The notes: generated by a model from the letters alone, not told the origin. Counted from the first letter of the stretch, positions 25,551-34,519 are shown. The stretch: DNA of 64,000 nt from Candidatus Saccharimonadota bacterium (GCA_017619315.1 JAFZSN010000006.1:38281-102280), one strand, 5' to 3'. A program made the numbers and translations.

Positions 25551-27506
25551 ATGTTTTATGAGGTAATTCCCGAGGGGAAAGTGGAGGCGTTCGTCTATGA
25601 TTATGACGATTCCCTTTTGCCGGGCACGGTTGTGACGGTGCCGGTAGGACAAAGGGTTTTGCCGGGTGTGGTTGTTAAAAAAGTTGCGCAACCGGATTTT
25701 AAAACTAAATCGATTCTTAAAGTTTTGTATTCAAGGCCGTTGCCGCGGCATTTACTCGAAACCGTGAAGTTTGTACACGAGTATTATCTGACTGCGTCCG
25801 GAGCAGCGCTCTCGCTGGTGCTCCCTAGAGGGGTTGAGAAGAAGCGTCGAAAAACCGAACAGATGTTCGGAATCCTTGGCGAACAGGGGTCGGACGGGGC
25901 TAGTGCCACAGAACGTGTGTCGGAGGCCGATATACCACTTAATACTGCCCAAAAAAATGCGCTTAAAGCCCTCCAGAAGGCCGCAGGAGCTACAAAACTG
26001 CTTTATGGCGTTACTGGTAGTGGTAAAACTAATGTGTACCTTAAAATGGCAGATAATGCCCTTTCAGAGCAAAAGTCTGTCGTGCTTTTGGTGCCGGAAA
26101 TAGCTCTTACCGGGCAACTCGTGAAGGTGTTTCAGGATACCTTTGGTAACAGGGTAGTCCTAATGCATTCGGGACAGACCGAAGCGGAGAGGCATTTGAT
26201 ATTTGAGGCGATTCTAGGGTCCGAGGAGCCACTGATTGTAGTGGGACCGAGGTCGGCGCTATTTGCACCACTTGCGAATCTGGGGCTCATAATTATCGAT
26301 GAGGAGCATGATGGGGCCTACCACCAGGATAATGCGCCAAGATACTCTGCTATTAGGGTGGCGAGCTTCATGGCGAAAGCTGCCGGTTGCCAGCTGATAT
26401 TAGGGTCGGCCACACCGATGGTTGAGGATTTTTATCTTGCTTCGACAAGAGATTCGGTGATCCGCTTGACCAAGAAAGCAAAAACTGAGGCGATGAAGCC
26501 AAAAATTGAGGTGATTGATTTTACTAACAGGGATAATTTTACCAAAAACAAATATTTGTCTAATTCCCTCCTTGCGGCGATCGCCCAGAATTTGGAGCAT
26601 AAGCGGCAGACTTTGATTTTCCATAACCGACGGGGGTCAAGCCCACTAACAATTTGCGAAAACTGCGGAGAGGAGCTGCTTTGTCCCAAGTGCTATTTGC
26701 CACTGACTTTGCATGCGGATACCTATGAGCTGGTTTGCCATACCTGTGAGCACCGGGAAAAAGTCCCTACTTCTTGTCCTAATTGCGGGTCGCCGGGTCT
26801 GATTCATAAGGGGTTCGGAACCAAGCTGATTGAGTCGGAGCTCAAGAAACTGTTCCCGGAGGCGAGGATTCGGCGGTTTGATGCTGATAACAAGAAGGGC
26901 GAGGGGATGGACGCGATTTATCCAGAGGTGAAGAGGGGCGAAGTTGATATATTGGTTGGGACGCAGACTATCGTAAAGGGGTTGGACCTACCTAAACTGT
27001 CCACCGTAGGGGTGGTACAGGCGGATGCGGGGCTGAATCTCCCTGATTATATGGCGGAGGAGCGCTCGTTTCAGCTGCTAACTCAGGTGATTGGCCGGGT
27101 CGGGAGGGGGCATATCGATAAGGCCGAGGTGTTTATCCAGACTTTTCGGCCGGATCACCCCGTGATAGAGTTTGCAACAGATGAGGATTATTTGGGTTTT
27201 TATGAATATACCATTGGAAAAAGGCAGAAGTCAGGCTTCCCGCCGTTTAGGTTTGTGATGAAGCTTGAAATCGCGCTCAAAACAGAGGCGCTAGCGGTCA
27301 AAAAGATCCAAGGGTTGGCGGCTAAGCTAAAGTGCGACAAGAGGTTTATCGTTTCCCCGCCCCAGCCGTCGTTCCACGAGCGGACGAGTAAGGGGTATTC
27401 GTGGCAAATTGTGGTGAGGAGCCGATCGAGGAAGGCTCTAATCGAGGTCTGCGATGGGTTAGATAAGAATTTCAAAATTACTTTGGATCCGCCAGGGCTA
27501 CTTTAG
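25551..27506 (+). CDS. priA: PriA, primosomal helicase
   Basis: Restarts stalled replication forks by loading the helicase. 651 residues: an N-terminal DNA-binding domain, Walker A GVTGSGKT (~152-159), DEEH (~250), eight-cysteine zinc module (CENCGEELLCPKC, CHTC, CPNCG, ~365-412), then LVGTQTIVKGLDLP and the GRVGRG helicase motif. TATAAT at 25539-25544 (extended TGA) lies 6 nt before the ATG, giving a leaderless mRNA. The gene contains one copy of the recurrent octamer (AACAGGGG at 25882). Confidence 0.96.
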   Translation: MFYEVIPEGKVEAFVYDYDDSLLPGTVVTVPVGQRVLPGVVVKKVAQPDFKTKSILKVLYSRPLPRHLLETVKFVHEYYLTASGAALSLVLPRGVEKKRRKTEQMFGILGEQGSDGASATERVSEADIPLNTAQKNALKALQKAAGATKLLYGVTGSGKTNVYLKMADNALSEQKSVVLLVPEIALTGQLVKVFQDTFGNRVVLMHSGQTEAERHLIFEAILGSEEPLIVVGPRSALFAPLANLGLIIIDEEHDGAYHQDNAPRYSAIRVASFMAKAAGCQLILGSATPMVEDFYLASTRDSVIRLTKKAKTEAMKPKIEVIDFTNRDNFTKNKYLSNSLLAAIAQNLEHKRQTLIFHNRRGSSPLTICENCGEELLCPKCYLPLTLHADTYELVCHTCEHREKVPTSCPNCGSPGLIHKGFGTKLIESELKKLFPEARIRRFDADNKKGEGMDAIYPEVKRGEVDILVGTQTIVKGLDLPKLSTVGVVQADAGLNLPDYMAEERSFQLLTQVIGRVGRGHIDKAEVFIQTFRPDHPVIEFATDEDYLGFYEYTIGKRQKSGFPPFRFVMKLEIALKTEALAVKKIQGLAAKLKCDKRFIVSPPQPSFHERTSKGYSWQIVVRSRSRKALIEVCDGLDKNFKITLDPPGLL

Positions 27507-27525
27507 AACGTACTTCTGTTGATGA

Positions 27526-28092
27526 TTATTTAAGCGGTAAAAGCTTCTTTCTGGAGACTTTAGTAAGATACAAAACATCATTTAGGGTGCGTTCGAGAAC
27601 TTTGTCGGTGAAGTTCTGTTGGCTCCAAAACTCGATAACGGCAAGTACTTCATTGGTGTAGATATTGTACATTTTGTCCAGATTACCAGAGAGGTGCCAC
27701 TCCTTAACGATTATTCTAGCTTTCAAAAGGCCAACCATGCTTTTGACTACCTCTTTGCGATCTTCTTTAAATAGAGCCCTAAAGACACGCCTGTGCGCCA
27801 TAATAAAAACCAAAGTGCGAAGATAAATTACCCTTATTTCGGCATTTTTTTCGATCAGTTTATTGATAGTTTTAGCGTAGTCGTGGAGTAGGTATTTTTC
27901 GTAATCAACAGAGATAGCCTGGACTTTTTTGTGGTGTCGATAGAGGGTGGAGCGAGAGATTCTGGCGGTTTTAGCAATCTTCTTAGCGCTGGGGTAGCTT
28001 TTTAGTTTATAGTAGGCAAAAAATATAGCATACTCAGTTTTGCGGAATCTTTTGTCTGCCATGTTTTTATCTGTTAACCCACTGGTTTTCAT
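27526..28092 (-). CDS. TetR-like transcriptional regulator
   Basis: 188 residues from the ATG at 28092 (MKTSGLTDKN), with TATAAT exactly 6 nt upstream; a longer frame runs to 28200. KRFRKTEYAIFFAYYKLKSY then IAKTARISRSTLYRHHKKV is the TetR-type N-terminal helix-turn-helix, followed by a helical ligand domain. It is divergent from the choloylglycine-hydrolase-like gene with ~100 bp between starts, so that gene is its most likely target. Confidence 0.75.
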   Translation of the reverse strand: MKTSGLTDKNMADKRFRKTEYAIFFAYYKLKSYPSAKKIAKTARISRSTLYRHHKKVQAISVDYEKYLLHDYAKTINKLIEKNAEIRVIYLRTLVFIMAHRRVFRALFKEDRKEVVKSMVGLLKARIIVKEWHLSGNLDKMYNIYTNEVLAVIEFWSQQNFTDKVLERTLNDVLYLTKVSRKKLLPLK

Positions 28093-28192
28093 GGCAAAAT
28101 TATATGGATTTTTCATGCTTCTGACAAGACGCGCGTATTTTAAAAACGTGTTATAATTTGAGTAAATAAACGTAAGCATTAAGGAGGAATAT

Positions 28193-29140
28193 ATGTGCAC
28201 AGGTGTACGGTTTAGCGACGAATCTCAGAATATGTATTTTGGGCGTAATTTGGATTGGTCGGTAGGCTACGGGCAGAAGGTGGTGATTACACCGAGGGGC
28301 TATAAATACAAATCTGCATTTCTTGGCGAAATGGCGAATTCGCCGGCATTGATCGGTATGGGAATCATCGCGGAAAATGTACCTCTGTATTTTGACTGCG
28401 CAAACGAGCACGGACTAGCGATTGCGGGGCTCAACTTCCCTGGTTACGCTGATTACGCCAAAGAGGCCGTGGATGGCAAAACTAATGTGGCGGCTTATGA
28501 GTTTCCTCTGTGGGTGGCTTTGAATTTTACTTCTGTTGATGAGGTTGAGAAAGTACTTCCTGAGGTCGCGATTGTGGCAAAGCCTATCAATGATCAGTAC
28601 CCGGTGTCCGAGCTCCACTGGTTAATTGGGGATGCTAAGAGATCAATTGTAGTAGAGTATACTGCCTCCGGGATGGAAATCTTTAAGAATGACGTAGATA
28701 TTTTGACCAACCAACCTGGGTATGGCTGGCATAAAGAAAATTTGAGAAATTATATGAATCTGTTTCCTCAGATGCCAAAAGAGGTGAAATGGGATAAGGC
28801 TAAGATGACAGCGTTCGGAAGCGGTTCTCTGATGCGCGGGCTTCCTGGCGGTTTTTATTCCACGGATCGCTTTATTCGGGTGGCGTATCTCAATACGCAT
28901 TACCCAGTGCAATCTGATGAAGTGTCAAATGTATCGCGTTTATTCCATACTTTGACAGGGGTGGCGATGATCGACGGCGCAGCCGCAATGGCAGATGGCC
29001 AGTTCGAGAAAACAGTTTATACGGGTGGGTATTCTACGGCGACGCAAACTTACTACTACAATACCTACGAAGATCCGGCGATCAAGAGCGTCGCGCTTCA
29101 AGATTATGAGCTTGATTCTGATAAGCTTATTACAGCTTAG
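28193..29140 (+). CDS. Choloylglycine hydrolase family protein (Ntn amidase)
   Basis: 315 residues. The family hydrolyses linear amides: conjugated bile salts, penicillin V or N-acyl homoserine lactones. The nucleophile Cys2 follows the initiator Met (MCTGVRF). R18 and D21 lie in GRNLDW. The Asn in LTNQPGYGWHKENLRNY and the Arg in STDRFIRVAYL complete the active site. No signal peptide, so cytoplasmic. The mRNA has a leader: TATAAT at ~28151 and AAGGAGG before the ATG. The partner regulator is divergent. The sequence does not separate bile-salt from penicillin acylase activity. Confidence 0.88.
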   Translation: MCTGVRFSDESQNMYFGRNLDWSVGYGQKVVITPRGYKYKSAFLGEMANSPALIGMGIIAENVPLYFDCANEHGLAIAGLNFPGYADYAKEAVDGKTNVAAYEFPLWVALNFTSVDEVEKVLPEVAIVAKPINDQYPVSELHWLIGDAKRSIVVEYTASGMEIFKNDVDILTNQPGYGWHKENLRNYMNLFPQMPKEVKWDKAKMTAFGSGSLMRGLPGGFYSTDRFIRVAYLNTHYPVQSDEVSNVSRLFHTLTGVAMIDGAAAMADGQFEKTVYTGGYSTATQTYYYNTYEDPAIKSVALQDYELDSDKLITA

Positions 29141-29154
29141 AAAGATAAACATAT

Positions 29155-29348
29155 AGGGGATAAAACTTCTCTGGGCTCGCGGTTGGCTGCTCGCCATGTT
29201 AATTTTCACAACATTTCACTTAATCTTCGCCTCGATCAAGTTGACTCGCCCGAAATCTCGCTCGCAACTTTACTCGTCTCAGATAAGGAAAGGTTGTCAA
29301 AATTAACTGGGTTTGCCAAATGCTCGCCTAAGGGAAGTTTTATCCCCT
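29155..29348. repeat. 195-nt nested inverted repeat
   Basis: A perfect 15-bp outer repeat, AGGGGATAAAACTTC (29155-29169)/GAAGTTTTATCCCCT (29334-29348), encloses an inner 20-bp repeat (29198-29217/29288-29307, two mismatches). The core holds several CTCGCC-like words. On the plus strand the outer stem is followed by TTTTATTT, so it can end transcripts of the upstream hydrolase gene. It may be a folded RNA or a small non-autonomous element. Confidence 0.6.
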
Positions 29349-29382
29349 TTTATTTACCTCTTTAGCGTGGTATAATAGGCTT

Positions 29383-29955
29383 ATGAAAATTATCACAACG
29401 CCGGATGCGCGTCTCAGGGAGAAGTCAGAGAAGGTTCACGAAATAGATGACGAAGTTCGTGATATTATTTCTGAGATGCGAAAATTGTCGCTTGATTGGG
29501 AGAAAGAGCACCCTTATGAGCTGTCAGCAGCGATGGCTGCACCTCAGATGGGGGTTCTTAAACGAATCATTATCATCAGGGATGATATGGAGAACAAGAG
29601 TAATGCTTCGTTTACTGCTTTGATAAATCCAGAGGTGATTCGTGCCGAAGGCAAAATCAAGTCCGACTACGAGGGCTGCCTATCAGTCCCTTCAATTTAC
29701 GGGATGGTACCTAGAGCCACAAAAGTTAAAGTCAAGGCGAAGCTTGAAGATGGTACAGAGGTACGCATTAAAGCGACTGACGAACTGGCGCGGACGCTTT
29801 TACACGAAATCGACCATTTAAATGGTGTTCTCTTTATTGATCATATCAAGGGCGTAAAAGGCGCATTTTACGAGATGGACGATAAAGGCGACCTAATACC
29901 GGTGGATTACGATAAGAAAATCGATGGAAATGAGAAACTCTGGGGTGAAAAATAA
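29383..29955 (+). CDS. def: Peptide deformylase
   Basis: Removes formyl from N-terminal Met. 190 residues. The three motifs are AAMAAPQMG (52-55 AAPQ, with Ala replacing the usual Gly of GLAAPQ), EGCLS (97-101) and HEIDH (141-145), whose Cys and His residues bind the metal. TATAAT at 29371-29376 sits 6 nt before the ATG (leaderless). fmt overlaps its end, forming the usual def-fmt pair. Confidence 0.95.
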   Translation: MKIITTPDARLREKSEKVHEIDDEVRDIISEMRKLSLDWEKEHPYELSAAMAAPQMGVLKRIIIIRDDMENKSNASFTALINPEVIRAEGKIKSDYEGCLSVPSIYGMVPRATKVKVKAKLEDGTEVRIKATDELARTLLHEIDHLNGVLFIDHIKGVKGAFYEMDDKGDLIPVDYDKKIDGNEKLWGEK

Positions 29956-30724
29956 GGTAATTTTCTTTGGCAATGGTCTGCTTGCGGAATATGCATTAGC
30001 AGTTCTAGAGCGAGAGTGCCAGGTGATTTTTCACGCCCGCACCAAGGATGATCTAGAGAAGGTCAAAGAGTTAAAACTAGAGAATCCGGATGCTTTTGGG
30101 GTGCTTGCATCGTTTGGTGTTATTATAAAAAAGGATGTGTTAGAGCTATTTGAGCCTGAAGGAATCCTCAACATTCATCCTTCCCTACTTCCTGCATACA
30201 GGGGTGCATCCCCAATTGAATCAGCAATTTTGGCTGGTGATTCTGAGTTCTCCGTATCCGTAATGAAGCTTGCCCCCGAGATGGACGCGGGGCCGATTTA
30301 CTATCAAACCACGCTTCAAGGTCTCCCAATTTGTAAAAATGATATTTACAAAGCATTAGCGGAATCAGGGGCGGAATGGATAGTAGCACATCTTAATAAT
30401 TTGCCAAATCCCGTTTTACAAAATGACGATGAGGCGACTTTTTGCGGAAAACTTGAGAAATCTATGGGCGAGCTTACTCCGGAGTCAGACACGGCAGAGC
30501 AAACTCTCCGTAAAATTGTGGCCTATCAGGGGTTCCCGAAACCGAAATTTAGCTTCTTTGGCCTAAAATGCATCATTTTAGAGGCGCACATATGTGGGCC
30601 GGGTGAGACGGCACTTCTTACGATCCCCTGTTCTGACGGCGTTTCGGTAGCCATTGACAGATTGCAGCCAGAGGGTCGCAAGGCCATGGACGCAAAAAGC
30701 TTCGTTAATGGGTACAAGAAATAA
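29945..30724 (+). CDS. fmt: Methionyl-tRNA formyltransferase (short form)
   Basis: Formylates initiator Met-tRNA using 10-formyl-THF. About 259 residues, against ~310 in most bacteria. Visible are VIFFGNGLLAEY, VLASFGVIIKKDVLELF, and NIHPSLLPAYRGASPIESAI, which has the catalytic Asn/His and the SLLPxxRG loop, then an AGPIYYQ-type strand. The reduced C-terminal tRNA-binding domain accounts for the shortness. I prefer GTG 29945, which starts the Rossmann strand directly; ATGs at 29924 and 29930 are in frame. It overlaps def. Confidence 0.9.
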   Translation: MKNKVIFFGNGLLAEYALAVLERECQVIFHARTKDDLEKVKELKLENPDAFGVLASFGVIIKKDVLELFEPEGILNIHPSLLPAYRGASPIESAILAGDSEFSVSVMKLAPEMDAGPIYYQTTLQGLPICKNDIYKALAESGAEWIVAHLNNLPNPVLQNDDEATFCGKLEKSMGELTPESDTAEQTLRKIVAYQGFPKPKFSFFGLKCIILEAHICGPGETALLTIPCSDGVSVAIDRLQPEGRKAMDAKSFVNGYKK

Positions 30725-31708
30725 TTAGTGGGCTTTATCTAGTTTCAAGCCGTCGACCAGATTAACGATTATTCTCATGTCGTCTATAACTTTGTTGATT
30801 TCGGCCTGCTCATTGATAGGGGTAGAGGCATCAGGTGGCTCGAAGGCGTCGCTGTTGTCATTTAAGCCAACATATAGTTTATTATCAGAAAAATACAGAG
30901 ACAAGGCATTGCCATATTTTTGCCCCAGCTTTTCGAGATTTTCTATGACGGTCGGGCTCAAAATATAGAAGGCCTCAAACCCATCTCCAGCGTAGGTGTT
31001 AAACATTTTATTAAAGCTGGTCGATTCAGTTTCAACCTTAGAAAGCTCGCGGCCTGTTTTCGTGTCAACATAGTTATAGTAGGAGCTTTCAGGGGTAATA
31101 ATCATTTTGAAATCAAATTTCTTCGGGAATTCAAAAATCAAATATCGGCCCTTGAAGACCGTAACATACGTAGTCGTCTCACGACCGTCTTTATCTTTTT
31201 CCTTCACGATATCGGTAACCTCGACGTCGGCTTGAAGAAAATTGGTGTTTTTATATTTCGCGATAATGAGATCATTTGATTTGAAAATATCGCCAGTATG
31301 GATCATCCTGGTCTCATCTAGAAGATTCTTATTGAGGCCCCGTTCGTGGCTATACTGAAGATTAGTGAAGAATTTAGCGAGCTGTTGTTGGACGAAATAG
31401 CCCTTGTAGGCACGCTTGTAGGCCGCAAATAATTCAGTCTTTATGGAATTGTCCTTTGCGGTGGCTGCTACTGAAATAAAGGAAAAAATAGCTAGCTGGA
31501 GAGCTCCAAGTATAAAAGCCGGTATTATAGTCATGGCCAGAGATTCAAATGACGTGTCAGGCTTGGGCAAGAAAAGGGTCGCAAGGACTATCTCTATAGG
31601 GAAAACAATTGCACAAATGATTAAGGTGATTTTGACACGCTTTTTCTCGATTTCTATTTTTTTAGCATAATACTTTTGTCTTGCAGCTTCGACGTCCTCA
31701 AATCTCAT
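30725..31708 (-). CDS. DUF3137-like membrane protein
   Basis: 327 residues. It has two transmembrane helices near the N-terminus (~26-46, ~62-82), then a cytoplasmic or extracytoplasmic domain with FKGRYLIFEFPKKF, NKMFNTYAGDGFEAFYILSP and YFSDNKLYVGLN. This pattern matches the DUF3137 family as I remember it. Function unknown. It is 1 bp after the DUF5663-like gene, so the two are co-transcribed, and it converges on fmt. Confidence 0.65.
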   Translation of the reverse strand: MRFEDVEAARQKYYAKKIEIEKKRVKITLIICAIVFPIEIVLATLFLPKPDTSFESLAMTIIPAFILGALQLAIFSFISVAATAKDNSIKTELFAAYKRAYKGYFVQQQLAKFFTNLQYSHERGLNKNLLDETRMIHTGDIFKSNDLIIAKYKNTNFLQADVEVTDIVKEKDKDGRETTTYVTVFKGRYLIFEFPKKFDFKMIITPESSYYNYVDTKTGRELSKVETESTSFNKMFNTYAGDGFEAFYILSPTVIENLEKLGQKYGNALSLYFSDNKLYVGLNDNSDAFEPPDASTPINEQAEINKVIDDMRIIVNLVDGLKLDKAH

Positions 31709-31709
31709 G

Positions 31710-32006
31710 TTAGGCTGCCCCGACGAGCTTGCTGCGGTTGGCGCGGATTTCTTCTTTCATTTCTTCGATGGTACGGTTAACAATTTCGCGGTAATCCGGG
31801 CGATTCTTTTCGAGCCATTTGGCGGCTTCAGCGGGGTCGGTAATCATATCAAACTCGTTGAGCTGGACCTCGGTAAGCCCTCTTGAGATACGTTCGCCGA
31901 TGCGAACTTCGAGCTCTTCCTGGATATAATCTAAGAATTGTTGTTTTTGGTTCTCCGGCATTGCCGCGAGCCCCATATCTACTAAAAATTTCTCGTCAAA
32001 TTGCAT
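31710..32006 (-). CDS. DUF5663-like small protein (paralogue 1)
   Basis: 98 residues, helical and acidic. It begins MQFDEKFLVDMGLAAMPENQ and is organised as repeated amphipathic helices with LEVRIGERISRGLTEVQLNEF. A related 101-residue protein lies at 44868-45173, and each is directly followed by a larger gene in the same operon. I associate the pattern with DUF5663, common in Patescibacteria. Function unknown. AAGGAG is the SD. Confidence 0.6.
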   Translation of the reverse strand: MQFDEKFLVDMGLAAMPENQKQQFLDYIQEELEVRIGERISRGLTEVQLNEFDMITDPAEAAKWLEKNRPDYREIVNRTIEEMKEEIRANRSKLVGAA

Positions 32007-32096
32007 TTAAATTACTCCTTATAGTTATTGTAACATAAAAAAAGAAAAGCAGAATAAAAACTCTGTGTCTTTTGTTTTTTGATGAGGGTTGAGCGA

Positions 32097-33863
32097 TTAA
32101 AGCGTGCGCTTCTTGGATTCGCGAGTAAAGAAGACGAGACGATCGCCAACTTCAAGGTCAATTTTCTGAGTGGTTTTAAGAGCTAAGCCGCCAGTCTCAC
32201 CAGCGATAAGCTCTTTTACGTCGATCTTTTCTTTTTGGACACTGGTAACTTCTGCTTCACCGAGATATTTCTTGTTGCGGACGATGCGGGCTAGATAACC
32301 AACTTTGATGTCGCCCTTCAACACTTCGCCGCCGGCAATAATTGAGGTTTTCTCGGTGCGGAATACGCCGAGAACCTTGAGTTCACCCTTGTCTTCCTCG
32401 ACGATTTCGGCATCAAGGAGATTTTCCATCTCGTGTTTGGCGTCATCTAGGAGTTCATAAATAACTTTGTAAGTGCGGATCGGGACATTGTCGCGTGCGG
32501 CCATTTTGCTGATGTTAATTGGGACGTTTACATTAAAGCCATAAACAACAGTGTTCTCGCCGGCAGCCATGTAGACATCATTCTCATTAATGTCGCCAAC
32601 ACCGGTAGAAACAATGTTAAGGGTAATTTCGCCCTTGGTGTCGATGAGGCGGAGACTGTCTACGACGCTAGTGACGGAGCCAAGCACGTCGCCTTTTACG
32701 ATAACGTTGAAGGTCTTCGTGTTGTCGGCAACATTCATCATGCGAAGAAGATCGGAGCTGGTCACATTGGCGTCAGCGGATTCATTAGCGATAGCTTGAG
32801 CGTTAAGGAGCGCCATCTTGCGCGCGGTTTTTTCATCTTTGGCTTCGATAAATCTATCACCGAAGCTTGGAAGCTCCTTAAAACCAGTGATGGTAACTGG
32901 AGTAGAAGGAGTAGCTTTGCCCTTTGGCTTGCCTCGCCAGTCAAGCATGGTGCGCACTTTGCCGTAGGCAGAACCGGCTACGATGAACTCGCCAGTTTTA
33001 AGCTCACCACCGGTGACAAGGAGGTTCACGACTGAGCCTTTCCCTGTCTCCATATGGGACTCAATCACCAAACCTTCGGCTGGGATATCGACGTCGGCTT
33101 TTAGTTCCTCGATGTCTGCAGTAAGGAGGATCATGTCGAGAAGTTTATCGAGATTTTGATTCTGCTTGGCCGAGATTGGTACTACGATAGTATCACCACC
33201 CCATTCCTCTGGCTGAAGGCCGTTTTGACTGAGGTCAGCCATAGTGCGCGGAATATCGGCACCTTCGCGGTCGATCTTGTTGATGGCGACGATAATCTTG
33301 GCGTTGGCGGATTTGGCAAAGTTGATTGCCTCGATAGTCTGCGGCTTCACGCCATCATCGGCAGCTACCACGATCACTACGATATCGGTAAGCATGGCAC
33401 CGTGCTGGCGAATGGCGGCAAAGGCTTCGTGCCCAGGGGTATCCAGGAAAGTGATGAGGCGCCCCTCGTGTTCTAGCTGATAAGCTGAGATATGCTGAGT
33501 GATACCACCTGCTTCTTTCTCTACGGTCTTTTTGTTTAGCAAAGTGTCAAGAAGGGTGGTTTTACCGTGGTCGACGTGACCCATTACGGCAACAACCGGT
33601 GGCCTAAGAACCGCTTTATCGGATAATTCCCTATGAAAATCAGAAGTCTTAGTGGAAGTATTTTTGCGTTCCAACTTGACGTTTTTTAAGCCTAATTCTT
33701 CAATAATGATACTGGCGGTTTCGTAGTCTAAGCGCTGGTTGATGGTAGCAACGATACCGTTTTTGAAGAGCGTGCCGATTAATTCGGTAACAGAAAGGCC
33801 GAGGGCTTTAGAAAGCTCGTCAACGGTAATGGAACCAGCGATTTGAATTGTCTTTTCTTCCAT
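32097..33863 (-). CDS. infB: Translation initiation factor IF-2 (short form)
   Basis: Delivers fMet-tRNA to the 30S subunit. 588 residues; the long variable N-terminus of E. coli IF-2 is absent, leaving a small IF2_N domain (1-60). G motifs are GHVDHGKT (95-102), DTPGHE, NKID and SAK, followed by domains II-IV. AAAGGAG is the SD. It is divergent from tRNA-Asn. Confidence 0.96.
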   Translation of the reverse strand: MEEKTIQIAGSITVDELSKALGLSVTELIGTLFKNGIVATINQRLDYETASIIIEELGLKNVKLERKNTSTKTSDFHRELSDKAVLRPPVVAVMGHVDHGKTTLLDTLLNKKTVEKEAGGITQHISAYQLEHEGRLITFLDTPGHEAFAAIRQHGAMLTDIVVIVVAADDGVKPQTIEAINFAKSANAKIIVAINKIDREGADIPRTMADLSQNGLQPEEWGGDTIVVPISAKQNQNLDKLLDMILLTADIEELKADVDIPAEGLVIESHMETGKGSVVNLLVTGGELKTGEFIVAGSAYGKVRTMLDWRGKPKGKATPSTPVTITGFKELPSFGDRFIEAKDEKTARKMALLNAQAIANESADANVTSSDLLRMMNVADNTKTFNVIVKGDVLGSVTSVVDSLRLIDTKGEITLNIVSTGVGDINENDVYMAAGENTVVYGFNVNVPINISKMAARDNVPIRTYKVIYELLDDAKHEMENLLDAEIVEEDKGELKVLGVFRTEKTSIIAGGEVLKGDIKVGYLARIVRNKKYLGEAEVTSVQKEKIDVKELIAGETGGLALKTTQKIDLEVGDRLVFFTRESKKRTL

Positions 33864-33942
33864 CCTACTCCTTTCTGTTTCAAGTGTGACATAAAAAATA
33901 TAAATATCTCGTTTAATTTTACCACAAATTGAGAAAATATGC

Positions 33943-33948
33943 TATAAT
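33943..33948 (+). promoter_or_regulatory. -10 box for tRNA-Asn
   Basis: TATAAT ending 13 bp before the tRNA 5' end, with a GC dinucleotide directly upstream. No clear -35. Confidence 0.5.
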
Positions 33949-33961
33949 GGGGATACATTAA

Positions 33962-34036
33962 TCCCGGGTAGCTCAATGGTGGAGCAAGAAGCTGTTAACT
34001 TCGAGGTTGCTGGTTCGAGTCCAGTCCCGGGAGCCA
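33962..34036 (+). tRNA. tRNA-Asn(GTT)
   Basis: Acceptor TCCCGGG (33962-33968)/CCCGGGA (34026-34032). The D arm contains AGCTCAATGGTGGAGC. The anticodon loop CTGTTAA gives GTT. The T arm is GGTTCGAGTCC. Discriminator G and an encoded CCA (34034-34036). Confidence 0.95.
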
Positions 34037-34038
34037 TT

Positions 34039-34058
34039 GACCCAAGAGGGTCTTTTTT
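34039..34058 (+). terminator. Terminator of tRNA-Asn
   Basis: GACCC-AAGA-GGGTC followed by T6 (34053-34058). Confidence 0.85.
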
Positions 34059-34083
34059 GATGCCTGGACTCGGACCTTCGGTG

Positions 34084-34096
34084 CGAGTCCAGTCCC
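34084..34096 (+). repeat. 13-bp copy of the tRNA-Asn 3' part (att-like)
   Basis: CGAGTCCAGTCCC repeats 34016-34028 of the tRNA T arm. It sits within a hairpin GGACTCG...CGAGTCC just after the tRNA terminator. Duplicated tRNA 3' segments often mark integration sites. Only 68 bp separate the copies, so this may instead be a short remnant. Confidence 0.35.
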
Positions 34097-34125
34097 TTGA
34101 CAGCGCCAATTATCTATCATAGAAT
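34097..34125 (+). promoter_or_regulatory. Promoter of antisense sRNA, locus 2
   Basis: TTGACA (34097-34102), 17 bp, TAGAAT (34120-34125). It directly precedes the repeat-encoded sRNA. Confidence 0.65.
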
Positions 34126-34219
34126 AAAAACATAACCAGTGCAGTTCTAGAATTACACTGGAATAGGTTGGTCTAGTTCGCTACCCGCGAACTAGATTTT
34201 TTCTTCGGCATACTCGCCG
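34123..34219 (+). repeat. Direct repeat copy A
   Basis: 34123-34161 is identical to 35192-35230 (39 bp). 34174-34219 matches 35245-35290 at 42 of 46 positions. The spacer between the two blocks differs. The repeat covers the sRNA and the 3' end of the peptide gene. Confidence 0.9.
34132..34203 (+). ncRNA. Repeat-encoded antisense sRNA, copy A
   Basis: Predicted ~70-nt RNA with two hairpins, CCAGTG...CACTGG (34136-34161) and CTAGTTCGC (34173-34181)/GCGAACTAG (34187-34195), then ATTTTTT. It is antisense to the last codons and 3' UTR of the 30-residue peptide gene (34181-34273). A near-identical copy lies at 35201-35274, and both keep a promoter and terminator. Confidence 0.6.
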
Positions 34220-34273
34220 AAAAGAAAGTTTTACGGTGATTTGCAATCTCCATATTGAAAATCGTACACCCAT
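34181..34273 (-). CDS. 30-residue highly basic peptide, locus 2
   Basis: Small ORF with SD AAAGGAG 4 nt before ATG 34273. The peptide begins MGVRFSIWRLQITVKLSF and continues RRVCRRKNLVRG, with ten basic and no acidic residues. It shares SI...RL-x-x-TVKL...RRK with the locus 1 peptide. The stop TAG lies inside the sRNA terminator stem. A possible minus-strand promoter, TTGAAA-17-TAAACA, is ~140 bp upstream, a spacing similar to locus 1. The minus-strand hairpin CCAGTG/CACTGG followed by TTATGTTTTTATT can terminate the mRNA. Confidence 0.6.
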   Translation of the reverse strand: MGVRFSIWRLQITVKLSFRRVCRRKNLVRG

Positions 34274-34275
34274 CT

Positions 34276-34519
34276 TACTCCTTTCCGAACTTCTGGCATG
34301 TCTAGAATAGCTGTTTAATGAAGCTCCACACCCTCACGAACATAGGCTCGTGCTAGACCACACTAAACACCGAAGTCAACCCACCGATATGTTTAGCACT
34401 ATAAAGAATTATTTTCAACCGCGTTTTTATAAGATATTTGCATAAACACGAAAATCGAGAATGTTTATGGCATAAAATAGGGAGACTTCCACAGTCTCCC
34501 TATTAGTGTTGCATGGACT
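34276..34519. other. Leader region of the locus 2 peptide and terminator of the next gene
   Basis: 34276-34430 is the predicted 5' leader of the peptide mRNA (minus strand), with hairpin-forming words such as CACGAG...CTCGTG. TAGGGAGACT (34478-34487)/AGTCTCCCTA (34493-34502) is a strong hairpin followed on the minus strand by TTTTAT, and terminates the gene at 34520-35065. No further gene seen. Confidence 0.5.

Noticed and set aside
34061-34110. Second tRNA after tRNA-Asn
   Set aside because: Only the T-arm-like hairpin is duplicated; no D or anticodon arm and no acceptor stem.
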